From Pseudomonas ovata (GTDB lineage: Bacteria > Pseudomonadota > Gammaproteobacteria > Pseudomonadales > Pseudomonadaceae): a stretch of 64,000 nt of DNA. The stretch lies in contig NZ_QFFU01000012.1 of assembly GCF_003131185.1 (NCBI RefSeq), forward strand, positions 1 through 64,000, written 5' to 3'. The notes beneath the pieces are model-generated. The model did no database searches. It was given only the letters and a program-made list of their open reading frames with translations, and was not told the origin of the DNA. Positions 53,707 to 61,806 of the stretch are shown in pieces (position 1 is the first letter of the stretch; every line of letters starts with the position of its first letter). The position numbers and the translations under genes were made by a program.

Positions 53707-54587
53707 GTGGGCGATCCGCCATCAAGCGTGCTGGGCACAGGCAGGTGGTCACCTCGCAGCGAGGCGGGCAGGCGAATCTCGACCGCCACGGGCAAATGGT
53801 CGGAAATGGGCTGGGCCAGCACCTGAACCCGTTCCAGGGTCAGGGTCGGGCTGAGCAGAATATGATCAAGGCAGCGTTGCGGCCGCCAGCTCGGGAACGT
53901 GGCCTCGATCTGCGGAGCCAGCAGGCCCAGGTCGCGCAAGGGCGAATGTTCCAGCAGGTCGACGGCATGGGTATTCATGTCGCCCATCAGGACCTGGTGG
54001 CGATAATCGCCGATCAGGTCGCGAATGTAGGCCAGTTGCAAGGTCCGGGTACGCGCACCCAGCGCCAGGTGCATCATCACCACCACCAGCGCATCCTCTC
54101 CCTCACCAAAGCGCATGAGAATGGCGCCGCGCCCGGCCGGACCGGGCAACGGATGGTCTTCGATCGCCCAGGGCCGCAGGCGGCTGAGCACGCCGTTGCT
54201 GTGCTGCGCCAGGCGCCCCAGGTTGCGATTGAGCTGTTGATACCAGTACGGGAAACCGCCCAGTTGCGCCAGGTGCTCGACCTGGTTGATATAACCCGAA
54301 CGCAGACTGCCGCCGTCGGCTTCCTGCAGGGCCACCAGGTCGAAGTCGCCGATCAGTTGGCCGATCTTCTGCAGGTTGCCGGAGCGCCCCCCGTGCGGCA
54401 GCACATGCTGCCAGCTGCGGGTCAGGTAATGGTGGTAGCGCTGGGTCGTGATGCCCACCTGGATATTGAAGCTGAGCAGCCGCAGGCGGCCGTCATCCGG
54501 CAGGCCGCTGTCGGTCAGGTGGTCTTCGTTGACCCGCGCATCACGCGGGCCGGCGACACGTTCGGTACCTCTGCCCCAGCGGCGCAT
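53703..54587 (-). CDS. Endonuclease/exonuclease/phosphatase family protein
   Basis: 294-residue EEP-fold enzyme. Motifs in order: LLSFNIQVG, LVALQEADGG, the VMMHLALGART histidine region, VLMGDMNTHAVD, CLDHILLSP and the catalytic SDHLPVAVEI. These are the metal and phosphate-binding residues of the DNase I/phosphodiesterase superfamily. The substrate is unknown. It has no signal peptide. It overlaps dgcH by 4 bases and so is probably co-transcribed with it, a pairing also seen in P. aeruginosa. The first 20 residues are less certain because the ribosome site is weak. Confidence 0.85.
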   Translation of the reverse strand: MRRWGRGTERVAGPRDARVNEDHLTDSGLPDDGRLRLLSFNIQVGITTQRYHHYLTRSWQHVLPHGGRSGNLQKIGQLIGDFDLVALQEADGGSLRSGYINQVEHLAQLGGFPYWYQQLNRNLGRLAQHSNGVLSRLRPWAIEDHPLPGPAGRGAILMRFGEGEDALVVVMMHLALGARTRTLQLAYIRDLIGDYRHQVLMGDMNTHAVDLLEHSPLRDLGLLAPQIEATFPSWRPQRCLDHILLSPTLTLERVQVLAQPISDHLPVAVEIRLPASLRGDHLPVPSTLDGGSPT

Positions 54588-54596
54588 GGCAGCGGC

Positions 54597-55241
54597 TTAC
54601 TGGCCGGACTTGGCAGTGGCGCGTTCTTTGGCGATCAACTCGTCGGCAACCTTGAGTGCGCCATCAGGTCCACCGGCGGTGCCGAGGTCGAAGCGGTATT
54701 TGCCGTTGACGATCATGGTCGGTACGCCAGTCACTTCGTACTTCTTGGCCAGTTCCTTGTACTGGGTCATCTTGCCTTTGACAGCGAAGGAATTGAACGT
54801 CTGGAGGAATTTTTCCTTGTCCACGCCCTGGGTCGCCAGGAACTCGGCCATGTCTTCAGGCTTGACCAGTTGCTTGCGCTGCTTCTGGATGGCATCGAAT
54901 ACGGCGGCATGCACCTCGTGCTCCACGCCCATGGTTTCAAGGGTAATGAACATCTGGCCGTGAGCGTCCCACGGGCCACCGAACAAGGCAGGAATGCGTA
55001 CGAAGTTGACGTCGGACGGCAGTTTTTCAGCCCATGGATTGATTTTCGGCTCGAACGCGTAGCAGTGCGGGCAGCCATACCAGAACAGCTCGACGACTTC
55101 GATCTTGCCAGGTTCGGCCACCGGCACGGCACTGCTCAGCTCGACGTACGGTTTGTCAGCCACGACTGGCTGGGCGGCGTGTGCGGTCATACCAAACACG
55201 CTGGCGGCAACCAGGGCGGCGCTGAGAATCAGGTTACGCAT
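54597..55241 (-). CDS. dsbA: Periplasmic thiol:disulfide oxidase DsbA
   Basis: 214-residue exported oxidoreductase. Signal peptide residues 1-22 (FGMTAHA). The active site is YGCPHCYAFEPKI (Cys-Pro-His-Cys). The cis-proline loop is TGVPTMIVNGKYRFD. A helical insertion domain lies between. It introduces disulfides into secreted proteins and is reoxidised by DsbB-type partners, such as the DsbH-like protein at 24 kb if that is functional. AGGAGT precedes the ATG. Confidence 0.95.
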   Translation of the reverse strand: MRNLILSAALVAASVFGMTAHAAQPVVADKPYVELSSAVPVAEPGKIEVVELFWYGCPHCYAFEPKINPWAEKLPSDVNFVRIPALFGGPWDAHGQMFITLETMGVEHEVHAAVFDAIQKQRKQLVKPEDMAEFLATQGVDKEKFLQTFNSFAVKGKMTQYKELAKKYEVTGVPTMIVNGKYRFDLGTAGGPDGALKVADELIAKERATAKSGQ

Positions 55242-55379
55242 GCTTTACTCCTGAGCAGAATAGGGATCGCGTGCAGCGACGGCTTTTCGACCGGCCGGCA
55301 CCCAGCGAGTTCGGTAGTGTAACGCTGGCGGTCAGAAAAAAGGGTAGACCAGGCCAGGCTTTTTTGGCGGGCGGGCTGG

Positions 55380-55455
55380 GATGCGCTTCAGCGGGGAAAG
55401 GCCTGGGTCGGTGGTGTGGCTTTCCCGGCTGAAGCCGGTCCTGCGGGTCCTGCGG
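55380..55455. repeat. REP-like repeat, copy 3
   Basis: Contains GCGCTTCAGCGGGGAAAG and the matching TTTCCCGGCTGAAGCCGGTC as an imperfect inverted repeat. It shares TTCCCGGCTGAAGCCGGTCCT with copies near 35.67 and 39.04 kb. It lies in the 233-bp gap between dsbA and the cytochrome gene, which otherwise shows nothing. Confidence 0.6.
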
Positions 55456-55474
55456 ATGGCGATCGAGCCGCGGC

Positions 55475-56089
55475 TCAATGCAAGCCCTGGATGTACTGGG
55501 CCAGCGCTTCGATGTCCTGGGTGCTCAGGCGCCCGGCGATGGTGCGCATGACTTGCGTGTCACCGTCGTTGACGCGCTGGCCTTCGCGAAAGGCCATCAG
55601 TTGCCTTTTGATGTAGTCGGCGTGCTGGCCACCCAGGCGCGGGAAGCCGGCCGACACAATGCCGCTGCCATCGGGCAGGTGGCAGCCGGTACAAGCCGGC
55701 ACGCCCTGCTCCGGCTTGCCGCCGCGAAACAGTGCCTGGCCACGGGCGACCAGCGCGGGGTCGGCGGCGCCTACGGCGGGTTTCTGGCGGGCGTACCAGG
55801 CAGCCATGTCCGCGAGGTCCTGGTCGTTCAACGGATTGAGCAGGCCGGTCATTTCCGGGACCACGCGCTGGCCACTCTTGATCTCGCGCAGTTGCTTGAG
55901 CAGGTAGCGCTCGCCTTGACCGGCGAGCCTGGGGAAACTGGCCAGCGGGCTGTTGCCGTCCGGGCCATGACAGGCCGTGCAGACGGCTATCTTGTCCTGG
56001 CCGGCCTCGGCATTGCCCACCAGGCCTGCCGCCTGCACCGAGGCGCAGGTTCCCAGGGCCAACAGCAGACTTGCAAGCAGTGTGTTCAT
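55475..56089 (-). CDS. cc4: Dihaem cytochrome c4
   Basis: 204-residue periplasmic cytochrome. Signal peptide residues 1-20 (CASVQA). There are two haem-binding motifs, CTACH in the N-terminal half and CTGCH in the C-terminal half, each with a downstream methionine ligand region (PEMTGLLNPL, DTQVMRTIAG). The halves are homologous duplicates. Cytochrome c4 shuttles electrons from bc1 to terminal oxidases. The start at 56089 gives the signal peptide; an in-frame upstream ATG would add a hydrophilic extension. It diverges from engB. Confidence 0.93.
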   Translation of the reverse strand: MNTLLASLLLALGTCASVQAAGLVGNAEAGQDKIAVCTACHGPDGNSPLASFPRLAGQGERYLLKQLREIKSGQRVVPEMTGLLNPLNDQDLADMAAWYARQKPAVGAADPALVARGQALFRGGKPEQGVPACTGCHLPDGSGIVSAGFPRLGGQHADYIKRQLMAFREGQRVNDGDTQVMRTIAGRLSTQDIEALAQYIQGLH

Positions 56090-56359
56090 CGGGTCATCCA
56101 CATCGGCTATAGAGTGAAACGTCAGGCAGTGCAGGCTCACGCGCTGTCAGTGCCGTCTTTGGCCATTTTCACGTCGGCCGGCCCCACCCTTGGGCGGGTT
56201 GCTCAGCAAAAACCTTTCAGGTTGAAAGCGGACTGCGGTCTAATGCGCACCGGAATGTGTAAAAACTGCGCGCACGCGGTGCACACGTCCGTTTCTCGCT
56301 TCAATGCACCTGACACCTCTTGCCGCACCCCTTGCAGCAGGGCCATTACCGGAAATCAC

Positions 56360-57004
56360 ATGCAACTCAAGAACCCCATCCTCGGCCTCTGCCAGCAAGC
56401 CAAGTTCATGCTCAGCGCCGCCAAGGTCGACCAGTGCCCCGATGATGCGGGCTTCGAAGTGGCGTTTGCCGGCCGCTCCAACGCCGGCAAGTCCAGCGCC
56501 CTGAACACCCTGACCCACGCCAGCCTGGCCCGCACCTCGAAAACCCCGGGGCGCACCCAGTTGCTGAACTTCTTCCGCCTGGACGACGAGCGGCGCCTGG
56601 TCGACCTGCCCGGTTATGGCTACGCCAAGGTGCCGATCCCGCTCAAGCAACACTGGCAGCGTCACCTGGAAGCCTATCTGGGCAGCCGCGAAAGCCTCAA
56701 GGGCGTGATCCTGCTGATGGACGTGCGCCACCCGATGACCGACTTCGACAACATGATGCTCGACTGGTCGGTGGCCAGCGGCATGCCGATGCATATCCTG
56801 CTGACCAAGGCCGACAAGCTGACCCACGGCGCGGCCAAGAACACCCTGCTCAAGGTCCAGGCACAGATCCGCAAGGGCTGGGGCGACAGCGTGACCATCC
56901 AGCTGTTCTCGGCCCCCAAACGCACAGGCCTTGAAGAAGCCTATACCAGGCTGGCCGGTTGGCTCGAACTGCCGGACAAAGCGCCGGTTGCCGTCACCGA
57001 ATAG
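56360..57004 (+). CDS. engB: Ribosome biogenesis GTPase EngB (YihA/YsxC)
   Basis: 214-residue GTPase for 50S subunit assembly. G1 is GRSNAGKSSALN, G2 lies around KTPGRTQLLNFF, G3 is DLPGYGYAKVP, G4 is LTKADKL and G5 is FSAPKR. The start at 56360 gives the normal length; the frame is open for 290 codons upstream, but that is antisense to the cytochrome gene. It converges on the ErsA RNA and polA, as yihA does on spf and polA in E. coli. Confidence 0.94.
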   Translation: MQLKNPILGLCQQAKFMLSAAKVDQCPDDAGFEVAFAGRSNAGKSSALNTLTHASLARTSKTPGRTQLLNFFRLDDERRLVDLPGYGYAKVPIPLKQHWQRHLEAYLGSRESLKGVILLMDVRHPMTDFDNMMLDWSVASGMPMHILLTKADKLTHGAAKNTLLKVQAQIRKGWGDSVTIQLFSAPKRTGLEEAYTRLAGWLELPDKAPVAVTE

Positions 57005-57013
57005 ATCTGCAGG

Positions 57014-57059
57014 CAAAAAAAACCCCGGACTTCGTATGGGGAGGGGGAAGTTCGGGGTT
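57014..57059 (-). terminator. Intrinsic terminator of ErsA
   Basis: On the minus strand AACCCCGAACTTC pairs with GAAGTCCGGGGTT, followed by eight T residues. The engB stop lies just beyond it, so it may also limit antisense reading into engB. Confidence 0.9.
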
Positions 57060-57145
57060 CAAGGTCCAGACCCTCAGGGAGGGGTCCGGATATCTGCCAA
57101 CACTTAACACAACATAGGAGCATGAAAGGCCTTGCGAGCCAATCG
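57014..57145 (-). ncRNA. ersA: ErsA small RNA (Spot 42-position sRNA)
   Basis: Between polA and the convergent engB, on the polA strand, an AlgU-like promoter (57178-57151) predicts a start near 57145. A strong intrinsic terminator (stem 57059-57021, T-run to 57014) predicts the end. The resulting ~132-nt RNA matches the size, place and sigma-22 dependence of P. aeruginosa ErsA, which represses algC and affects biofilm. The terminator loop is C-rich (CCCCCTCCCC), fit for pairing with G-rich ribosome sites. A second hairpin lies at 57063-57090. Confidence 0.8.
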
Positions 57146-57150
57146 TGAAC

Positions 57151-57178
57151 TCTGACCGGGCCCTGGGGCGCTAAGTTC
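57151..57178 (-). promoter_or_regulatory. AlgU (sigma-22/RpoE-type) promoter for ErsA
   Basis: On the minus strand GAACTT, 17 bases, TCAGA. The AlgU consensus is GAACTT-N16/17-TCTGA, so the -35 is exact and the -10 differs at one position. Confidence 0.75.
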
Positions 57179-57183
57179 CTGAG

Positions 57184-57199
57184 ATGAACAAATGTTCAT
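57184..57199. promoter_or_regulatory. Palindrome ATGAACAAATGTTCAT next to the ErsA promoter
   Basis: A perfect inverted repeat with 7-bp arms and a 2-bp centre, 5 bases upstream of the AlgU -35 box. Its size suggests a dimeric regulator site; no matching regulator is known to me. Confidence 0.5.
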
Positions 57200-57501
57200 G
57201 TTGCCCGCTCGGCATGGTGAGAGGCCGCTCTGTTGGCGATAGCGGCAGCGAACCTGCCGCATTTTTATCGCCTGCCTCATCCCCATCGCGAGCAGAGCGC
57301 CCTCCCGCAATGTTCGATGAAATCCCGGATCTTGTGCCAGGCACAAGACCTGTGGGAGGCGGCAACGGCTGGCGATGGCTATGTAACAGGCGCAGCAGGT
57401 GTATGGGCCTTGCCGGCGATTACGGTGTTACACACGCAACAGATGCACAGGCTTTACCGGCCCTGTCGCGAGCAGAGCGCCTTCCCGCAGGCTGATCTGT
57501 A
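57200..57501. repeat. Intergenic region with paired REP-like repeats
   Basis: About 300 bases between the ErsA promoter and polA with no gene. The motif TCGCGAGCAGAGCGCC followed by C/T and TCCCGCA occurs at 57286-57309 and 57466-57489, in the same orientation and 180 bases apart, typical of scattered REP elements. The inverted repeat CTTGTGCCAGGCACAAG lies at 57329-57345. Confidence 0.6.
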
Positions 57502-60264
57502 TCAGTGTGCCTCGTCCCAGTTATCACCCACGCCCACATCCACCACCAGCGGCACGTCCAGTTGCGCGGCACCGCTCATGTGCGGGCGAATCTCTTCGCT
57601 GATGCGCTCGACCAGGTCCTCGCGCACTTCCAGCACCAGTTCATCGTGCACCTGCAGGATTACCCGGGCGTCCAGGCCTGATTCGTTGAGCCAGGTGTTC
57701 ACCGCCACCATGGCTTTCTTGATGATGTCGGCGGCCGTGCCCTGCATCGGCGCGTTGATCGCCGTGCGCTCGGCACCGGCGCGCAGTTGCGGCTTGTTGG
57801 AGTTGATGTCCGGCAGGTACAGGCGTCGACCGAACAGGGTTTCGACATAGCCTTTCTCGGCGGCCTGCTCACGGGTGCGTTCCATGTACTCGCGCACGCC
57901 GGGGTAGCGGGCGAAGTAACGGTCGATGTAGGCCTTGGCCTGCTTGCCGTCGACGCCGATCTGCCGCGCCAGGCCCTGGGCGCCCATGCCGTAGATCAGA
58001 CCGAAGTTGATCGCCTTGGCGCTGCGGCGCTGGTCGTTGGTCACCTGATCCAGCTCGACACCGAAGACCTCGGCGGCAGTGGCCCGGTGCACGTCCAGGC
58101 CGTTCTGGAAGGCGTGCAGCAAGCCTTCGTCCTTGGCCAGATGGGCCATGATCCGCAGTTCGATCTGCGAATAGTCCGCTGCCAGCAGCTTGTAGCCCGG
58201 CGAGGCGATGAAGGCCTGGCGAATGCGCCGGCCTTCGGCGGTGCGCACCGGGATGTTCTGCAGGTTCGGTTCGCTGGACGAGAAACGCCCGGTGGCCGCG
58301 CCAGCCTGGTTGTAGGAGGTGTGCACACGCCCGGTGCGCGGGTTGATCTGCCCCGGCAGGGTGTCGGTGTAGGTGCTTTTCAGCTTGCTGATCGAACGGT
58401 ACTGCAGCAGCAGCGTGGGCAGTTCATGGCCCTGCTCGGACAATTTGACCAGCACCTCCTCGGAGGTCGACGGCTTGCCGGTCGGCGTCTTGCCCAGCAC
58501 CGGCAGTTGCAGCTTGTCGTAGAGGATCTTGCCCAGTTGGGTCGGCGAGCCGAGGTTGAATTCCTCGCCGGCCAGCTCGAAGGCCTGGCGCTCCAGCTCG
58601 ACCATCTTGTTGCCCAGCTCGACGCTCTGCACGCCGAGCAGGTTGGCGTCGACCCGCGCGCCCTCGCGCTCGATCTGCGCCAGCACCGGCACCAGCGGCA
58701 TCTCGATGTCGCTCAACACCGTGCCCAGGCCGGCTTCGGCCTTGAGTTTTTCAGACAGCACCTGGTGCAGCCGCAGGGTCACGTCGGCATCTTCGGCGGC
58801 ATAGGGGCCGGCCTGTTCCAGGGCGATCTGGTCGAAAGTCAGCTGTTTTTTGCCCTTGCCGGCGATCTCGGTGAAGCTGATGGTCTTCTGGCCCAGGTAC
58901 TTGAGCGCCAGGCTGTCCATGTCGTGGGCGGTGGCCACCGAGTTGAGCACATAGGACTCGAGCATGGTGTCGAACGCCACGCCACGCACGGTGATGCCGT
59001 TGGCGTGGTCACCGCCGATGGCGCAGTTGGCGAGGATATTGATGTCGTACTTGGCGTTCTGCCCGACCTTGGCCTTGGCCGGGTCCTCAAGCAGCGGCTT
59101 GAGCGCCCGCAGCACGGTGTCGCGGTCCAGTTGGTCGGGCACGCCCATGTAAGAGTGGGTCAGCGGGATATAGGCCGCTTCACCGGGCTTGACCGCAAAC
59201 GACAGGCCGACCAGTTGCGCCTTCTGCGCATCAAGGCCGGTAGTCTCGGTGTCGAAGGCGATCAGTTCGGCCTTGTTCAGTTTTTCCAGCCAGGCGTCGA
59301 AGCGCGCCTGGTCGAGGATGGTTTCGTAGCCGGTGTGGTCGCTGGGCGCCACCTCGGGCTGGACGATTTCCTGGCCGGAGCGGCGCGCATCGCGCTCCAC
59401 ATCGTTGATCCAGCTCTTAAACTCCAGCTCGGTGTACAGCTCGATGAGCTTTTCGCGGTCCGGCTCGCCGATCACCAGTTCATCGAGTTTCACCTCCAGT
59501 GGCACGTCGATCTTGATGGTCGCCAGCTCATAGGACAGAAACGCCATGTCGCGGTGCTCGGCCAGCTTGGCGCCCAGGGTCTTGGCGCCGCGGATCGGCA
59601 GGGCGGCCACGGCGTCGAGGTCGGCATACAGCTCGGCCAGCCCGCCGCCGATGCCTGTCAGCAGGGCAGTGGCGGTCTTCTCACCCACGCCCGGCACGCC
59701 GGGAATGTTGTCGACCTTGTCGCCCATCAGCGCCAGGAAATCGATGATGTGCTCGGGACCGACGCCGAATTTCTCTTTCACGCCAGCCACGTCCAGCACG
59801 CTACCGGTCATGGTGTTCACCAGCGTAATGTGGCCGTCGACCAATTGCGCCATGTCCTTGTCGCCGGTCGAGATGATCACCGGGCGCTGGGCGGCGGCGC
59901 TGCTGCGCGCCAGGGTGCCGATCACGTCGTCGGCCTCGACCCCTTCGACGCACAGCAACGGGTAGCTCAGGGCTTTCACGCAGGCGTGCAACAGGTCGAC
60001 CTGCACCCGCAGGTCATCGGGCATGCTCGGCCGGTTGGCCTTGTAGTCGGCAAACAGCTCGTCGCGAAAGGTCCCGCCCTTGGCGTCGAACACCACCGCG
60101 AACGGACTGCCCGGATACTGCTTGCGCAGGCTCTTGAGCATGTTCAGCACACCCTTGACCGCCCCGGTGGGCAAGCCCTTGGAGGTGGTCAGTGGCGGCA
60201 GGGCGTGAAAGGCGCGGTACAGGTAGGACGAACCGTCCACCAGGACGAGGGGTGCTTGGCTCAT
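57502..60264 (-). CDS. polA: DNA polymerase I
   Basis: 920-residue polymerase. The 5'-3' exonuclease domain (residues 1-290) starts QAPLVLVDGSSYLYRAFHAL and contains GDKDMAQLVDG. The 3'-5' exonuclease domain has LIAFDTETTGLDAQKA with both metal-binding acids, so proofreading appears intact. The polymerase domain shows motif A LAADYSQIELRIMAHL, motif B RRSAKAINFGLIYGMG and motif C LQVHDELVLEV. The start at 60264 (MSQAPLVLV) is preferred to an in-frame start at 60276. Confidence 0.97.
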   Translation of the reverse strand: MSQAPLVLVDGSSYLYRAFHALPPLTTSKGLPTGAVKGVLNMLKSLRKQYPGSPFAVVFDAKGGTFRDELFADYKANRPSMPDDLRVQVDLLHACVKALSYPLLCVEGVEADDVIGTLARSSAAAQRPVIISTGDKDMAQLVDGHITLVNTMTGSVLDVAGVKEKFGVGPEHIIDFLALMGDKVDNIPGVPGVGEKTATALLTGIGGGLAELYADLDAVAALPIRGAKTLGAKLAEHRDMAFLSYELATIKIDVPLEVKLDELVIGEPDREKLIELYTELEFKSWINDVERDARRSGQEIVQPEVAPSDHTGYETILDQARFDAWLEKLNKAELIAFDTETTGLDAQKAQLVGLSFAVKPGEAAYIPLTHSYMGVPDQLDRDTVLRALKPLLEDPAKAKVGQNAKYDINILANCAIGGDHANGITVRGVAFDTMLESYVLNSVATAHDMDSLALKYLGQKTISFTEIAGKGKKQLTFDQIALEQAGPYAAEDADVTLRLHQVLSEKLKAEAGLGTVLSDIEMPLVPVLAQIEREGARVDANLLGVQSVELGNKMVELERQAFELAGEEFNLGSPTQLGKILYDKLQLPVLGKTPTGKPSTSEEVLVKLSEQGHELPTLLLQYRSISKLKSTYTDTLPGQINPRTGRVHTSYNQAGAATGRFSSSEPNLQNIPVRTAEGRRIRQAFIASPGYKLLAADYSQIELRIMAHLAKDEGLLHAFQNGLDVHRATAAEVFGVELDQVTNDQRRSAKAINFGLIYGMGAQGLARQIGVDGKQAKAYIDRYFARYPGVREYMERTREQAAEKGYVETLFGRRLYLPDINSNKPQLRAGAERTAINAPMQGTAADIIKKAMVAVNTWLNESGLDARVILQVHDELVLEVREDLVERISEEIRPHMSGAAQLDVPLVVDVGVGDNWDEAH

Positions 60265-60338
60265 GAGCAGAATCAACCTTTTCGGCGGGGTCGGCGCTAG
60301 AATGCGTGGACCGTAGACAACAAAAGGACAAGGTTATC

Positions 60339-60626
60339 ATGCGCACGCTCAATCGCCTGTTCGTGACCTGCGTACTGCTGAGCGCGCCCTTGATGGCGAT
60401 GGCGGCAGAGGAAGCACCGTCCGCCGACCCGGAAGTGACGATCCGTACCGAGGGTGACCGGACCATTCAGGAGTATCGCCAGAATGGTTTTCTGTATGCG
60501 GTCAAGATCACACCCAAGCACGGCAAGCCGTATTTTCTGGTCCGTGCCGATGGCACCAGTCCCAACTTCATTCGTTCGGACCAACCGGACATGCTGATCC
60601 CGCAGTGGGAAATATTCAGCTGGTAA
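60339..60626 (+). CDS. DUF2782 domain exported protein
   Basis: 95-residue protein with a signal peptide (residues 1-22, LMAMAA) and a DUF2782 core containing VTIRTEGDRTIQEYRQNGFL, then ITPKHGKPYFLVRADG and the end IPQWEIFSW. Function unknown. It commonly sits between polA and thrB in Pseudomonas. AAAGGACAAGG precedes the ATG. 36 bases separate it from thrB. Confidence 0.85.
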   Translation: MRTLNRLFVTCVLLSAPLMAMAAEEAPSADPEVTIRTEGDRTIQEYRQNGFLYAVKITPKHGKPYFLVRADGTSPNFIRSDQPDMLIPQWEIFSW

Positions 60627-60662
60627 CCCTTACATTCATTATTTGAGCTGGCAGTCGCTGAT

Positions 60663-61613
60663 ATGTCCGTCTTTACCCCCCTGACCCGGCCCGAGCTGGA
60701 AACCTTTCTTTCGGCTTACGGGCTTGGTCGCCTGCTTGACTATCAGGGCATCGCCGCCGGTAGCGAGAACACCAACTACTTCATCAGCCTGGAGCAGGGC
60801 GAGTTCGTCCTGACCCTGGTCGAGCGCGGGCCGGTGCAGGAAATGCCGTTCTTCATCGACCTGCTCGATGTGCTGCATGACGCCGACCTGCCGGTGCCCT
60901 ACGCCTTGCGCACCACAGAAGGTACGGCCCTGCGCGCGCTCAAGGGCAAGCCTGCGTTGCTGCAGCCACGCCTGTCGGGCAAGCACATCCAGCAACCCAA
61001 CGCCCAGCACTGCATCGCCATCGGCGAGCTGCAGGCCGGCCTGCACCTGGCCACCCGCGACAAGGTGCTGGAGCGCAAGACCGACCGGGGTCTGGAGTGG
61101 ATGCTCAGCGAGGGACGCAACTTTCTTTCGCACCTGGGCGCAGCGCAGGCCGCCTTGCTGGACGCTACGCTGCAAGAGATCGAAACACACTTTGCCGCGA
61201 TCCTGGCGCTGCCGCGCGCCAACCTGCATGCCGACCTGTTCCGCGACAACGCGCTGTTCGAAGGCACGCACCTGACCGGGGTGATCGATTTCTACAATGC
61301 CTGCTCGGGGCCGATGCTGTATGACCTGGCCATTGCCCTGAACGATTGGTGTTCCCACGCTGACGGCCAACTGGACCTGCCCCGCGCCCGGGCCTTCCTG
61401 GGCGCCTACGCGGCCCGTCGACCGTTCACCGCCGCCGAAGCGCAGCTATGGCCGGTGATGCTGCGCATTGCCTGCGTGCGCTTCTGGCTGTCACGCCTGA
61501 TCGCCGCCGAGACCTTTGCCGGGCAGGACGTGCTGATCCACGACCCGGCCGAATTCGAACAACGCCTGCAACAGCGCCAGGATGTGAGCCTGGCGTTGCC
61601 GATGGCGCTGTAA
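60663..61613 (+). CDS. thrB: Homoserine kinase, APH-fold type
   Basis: 316-residue enzyme phosphorylating homoserine on the way to threonine. It belongs to the aminoglycoside-phosphotransferase-fold ThrB family of Pseudomonas rather than the GHMP family. Marks are IAAGSENTNYFISLEQGEFV (nucleotide loop), the Brenner-type catalytic motif NLHADLFRDNALF and GVIDFYNACSGPMLYDLAIA with the metal-binding Asp. The length fits. Confidence 0.94.
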   Translation: MSVFTPLTRPELETFLSAYGLGRLLDYQGIAAGSENTNYFISLEQGEFVLTLVERGPVQEMPFFIDLLDVLHDADLPVPYALRTTEGTALRALKGKPALLQPRLSGKHIQQPNAQHCIAIGELQAGLHLATRDKVLERKTDRGLEWMLSEGRNFLSHLGAAQAALLDATLQEIETHFAAILALPRANLHADLFRDNALFEGTHLTGVIDFYNACSGPMLYDLAIALNDWCSHADGQLDLPRARAFLGAYAARRPFTAAEAQLWPVMLRIACVRFWLSRLIAAETFAGQDVLIHDPAEFEQRLQQRQDVSLALPMAL

Positions 61614-61806
61614 CCGGTACTGGCTGCAGGACGTGACCCTGTGAGAGCGCCCCACGGTCGCGAAAAAGCAGGTACGTTCAACCGCTTTTTTTGCCTGGCA
61701 GACTGCATTCGCGACCGTTGGTCGCTCCTACGAGGTCGTATGGCGCCTGGCTGTGGGGCTTGACGCTGTGGCAGCGCCCCACGGTCGCGAAAAGGGCATG
61801 TGAGTA
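61614..61806. repeat. REP-like repeats and terminator between thrB and znuA
   Basis: The 193-base convergent gap holds two copies of AGCGCCCCACGGTCGCGAAAA (61646-61666 and 61774-61794). A palindromic GCGACCGTTGGTCGCTCCTAC (61712-61732) matches the tandem element at 41.64 kb. A hairpin AAAAGCAGGT / ACCGCTTTTTTT (61664-61692) can terminate thrB. Confidence 0.65.

Noticed and set aside
55478..56359. Long upstream extension of engB
   Set aside because: Runs antisense through the cytochrome c4 gene; the EngB family starts at the ATG at 56360.
57787..60300. 837-codon open frame on the plus strand opposite polA
   Set aside because: It is the antisense shadow of polA in GC-rich DNA; composition is unnatural (rich in Gly/His/Gln/Arg) and no domain is visible, while polA has all its motifs.
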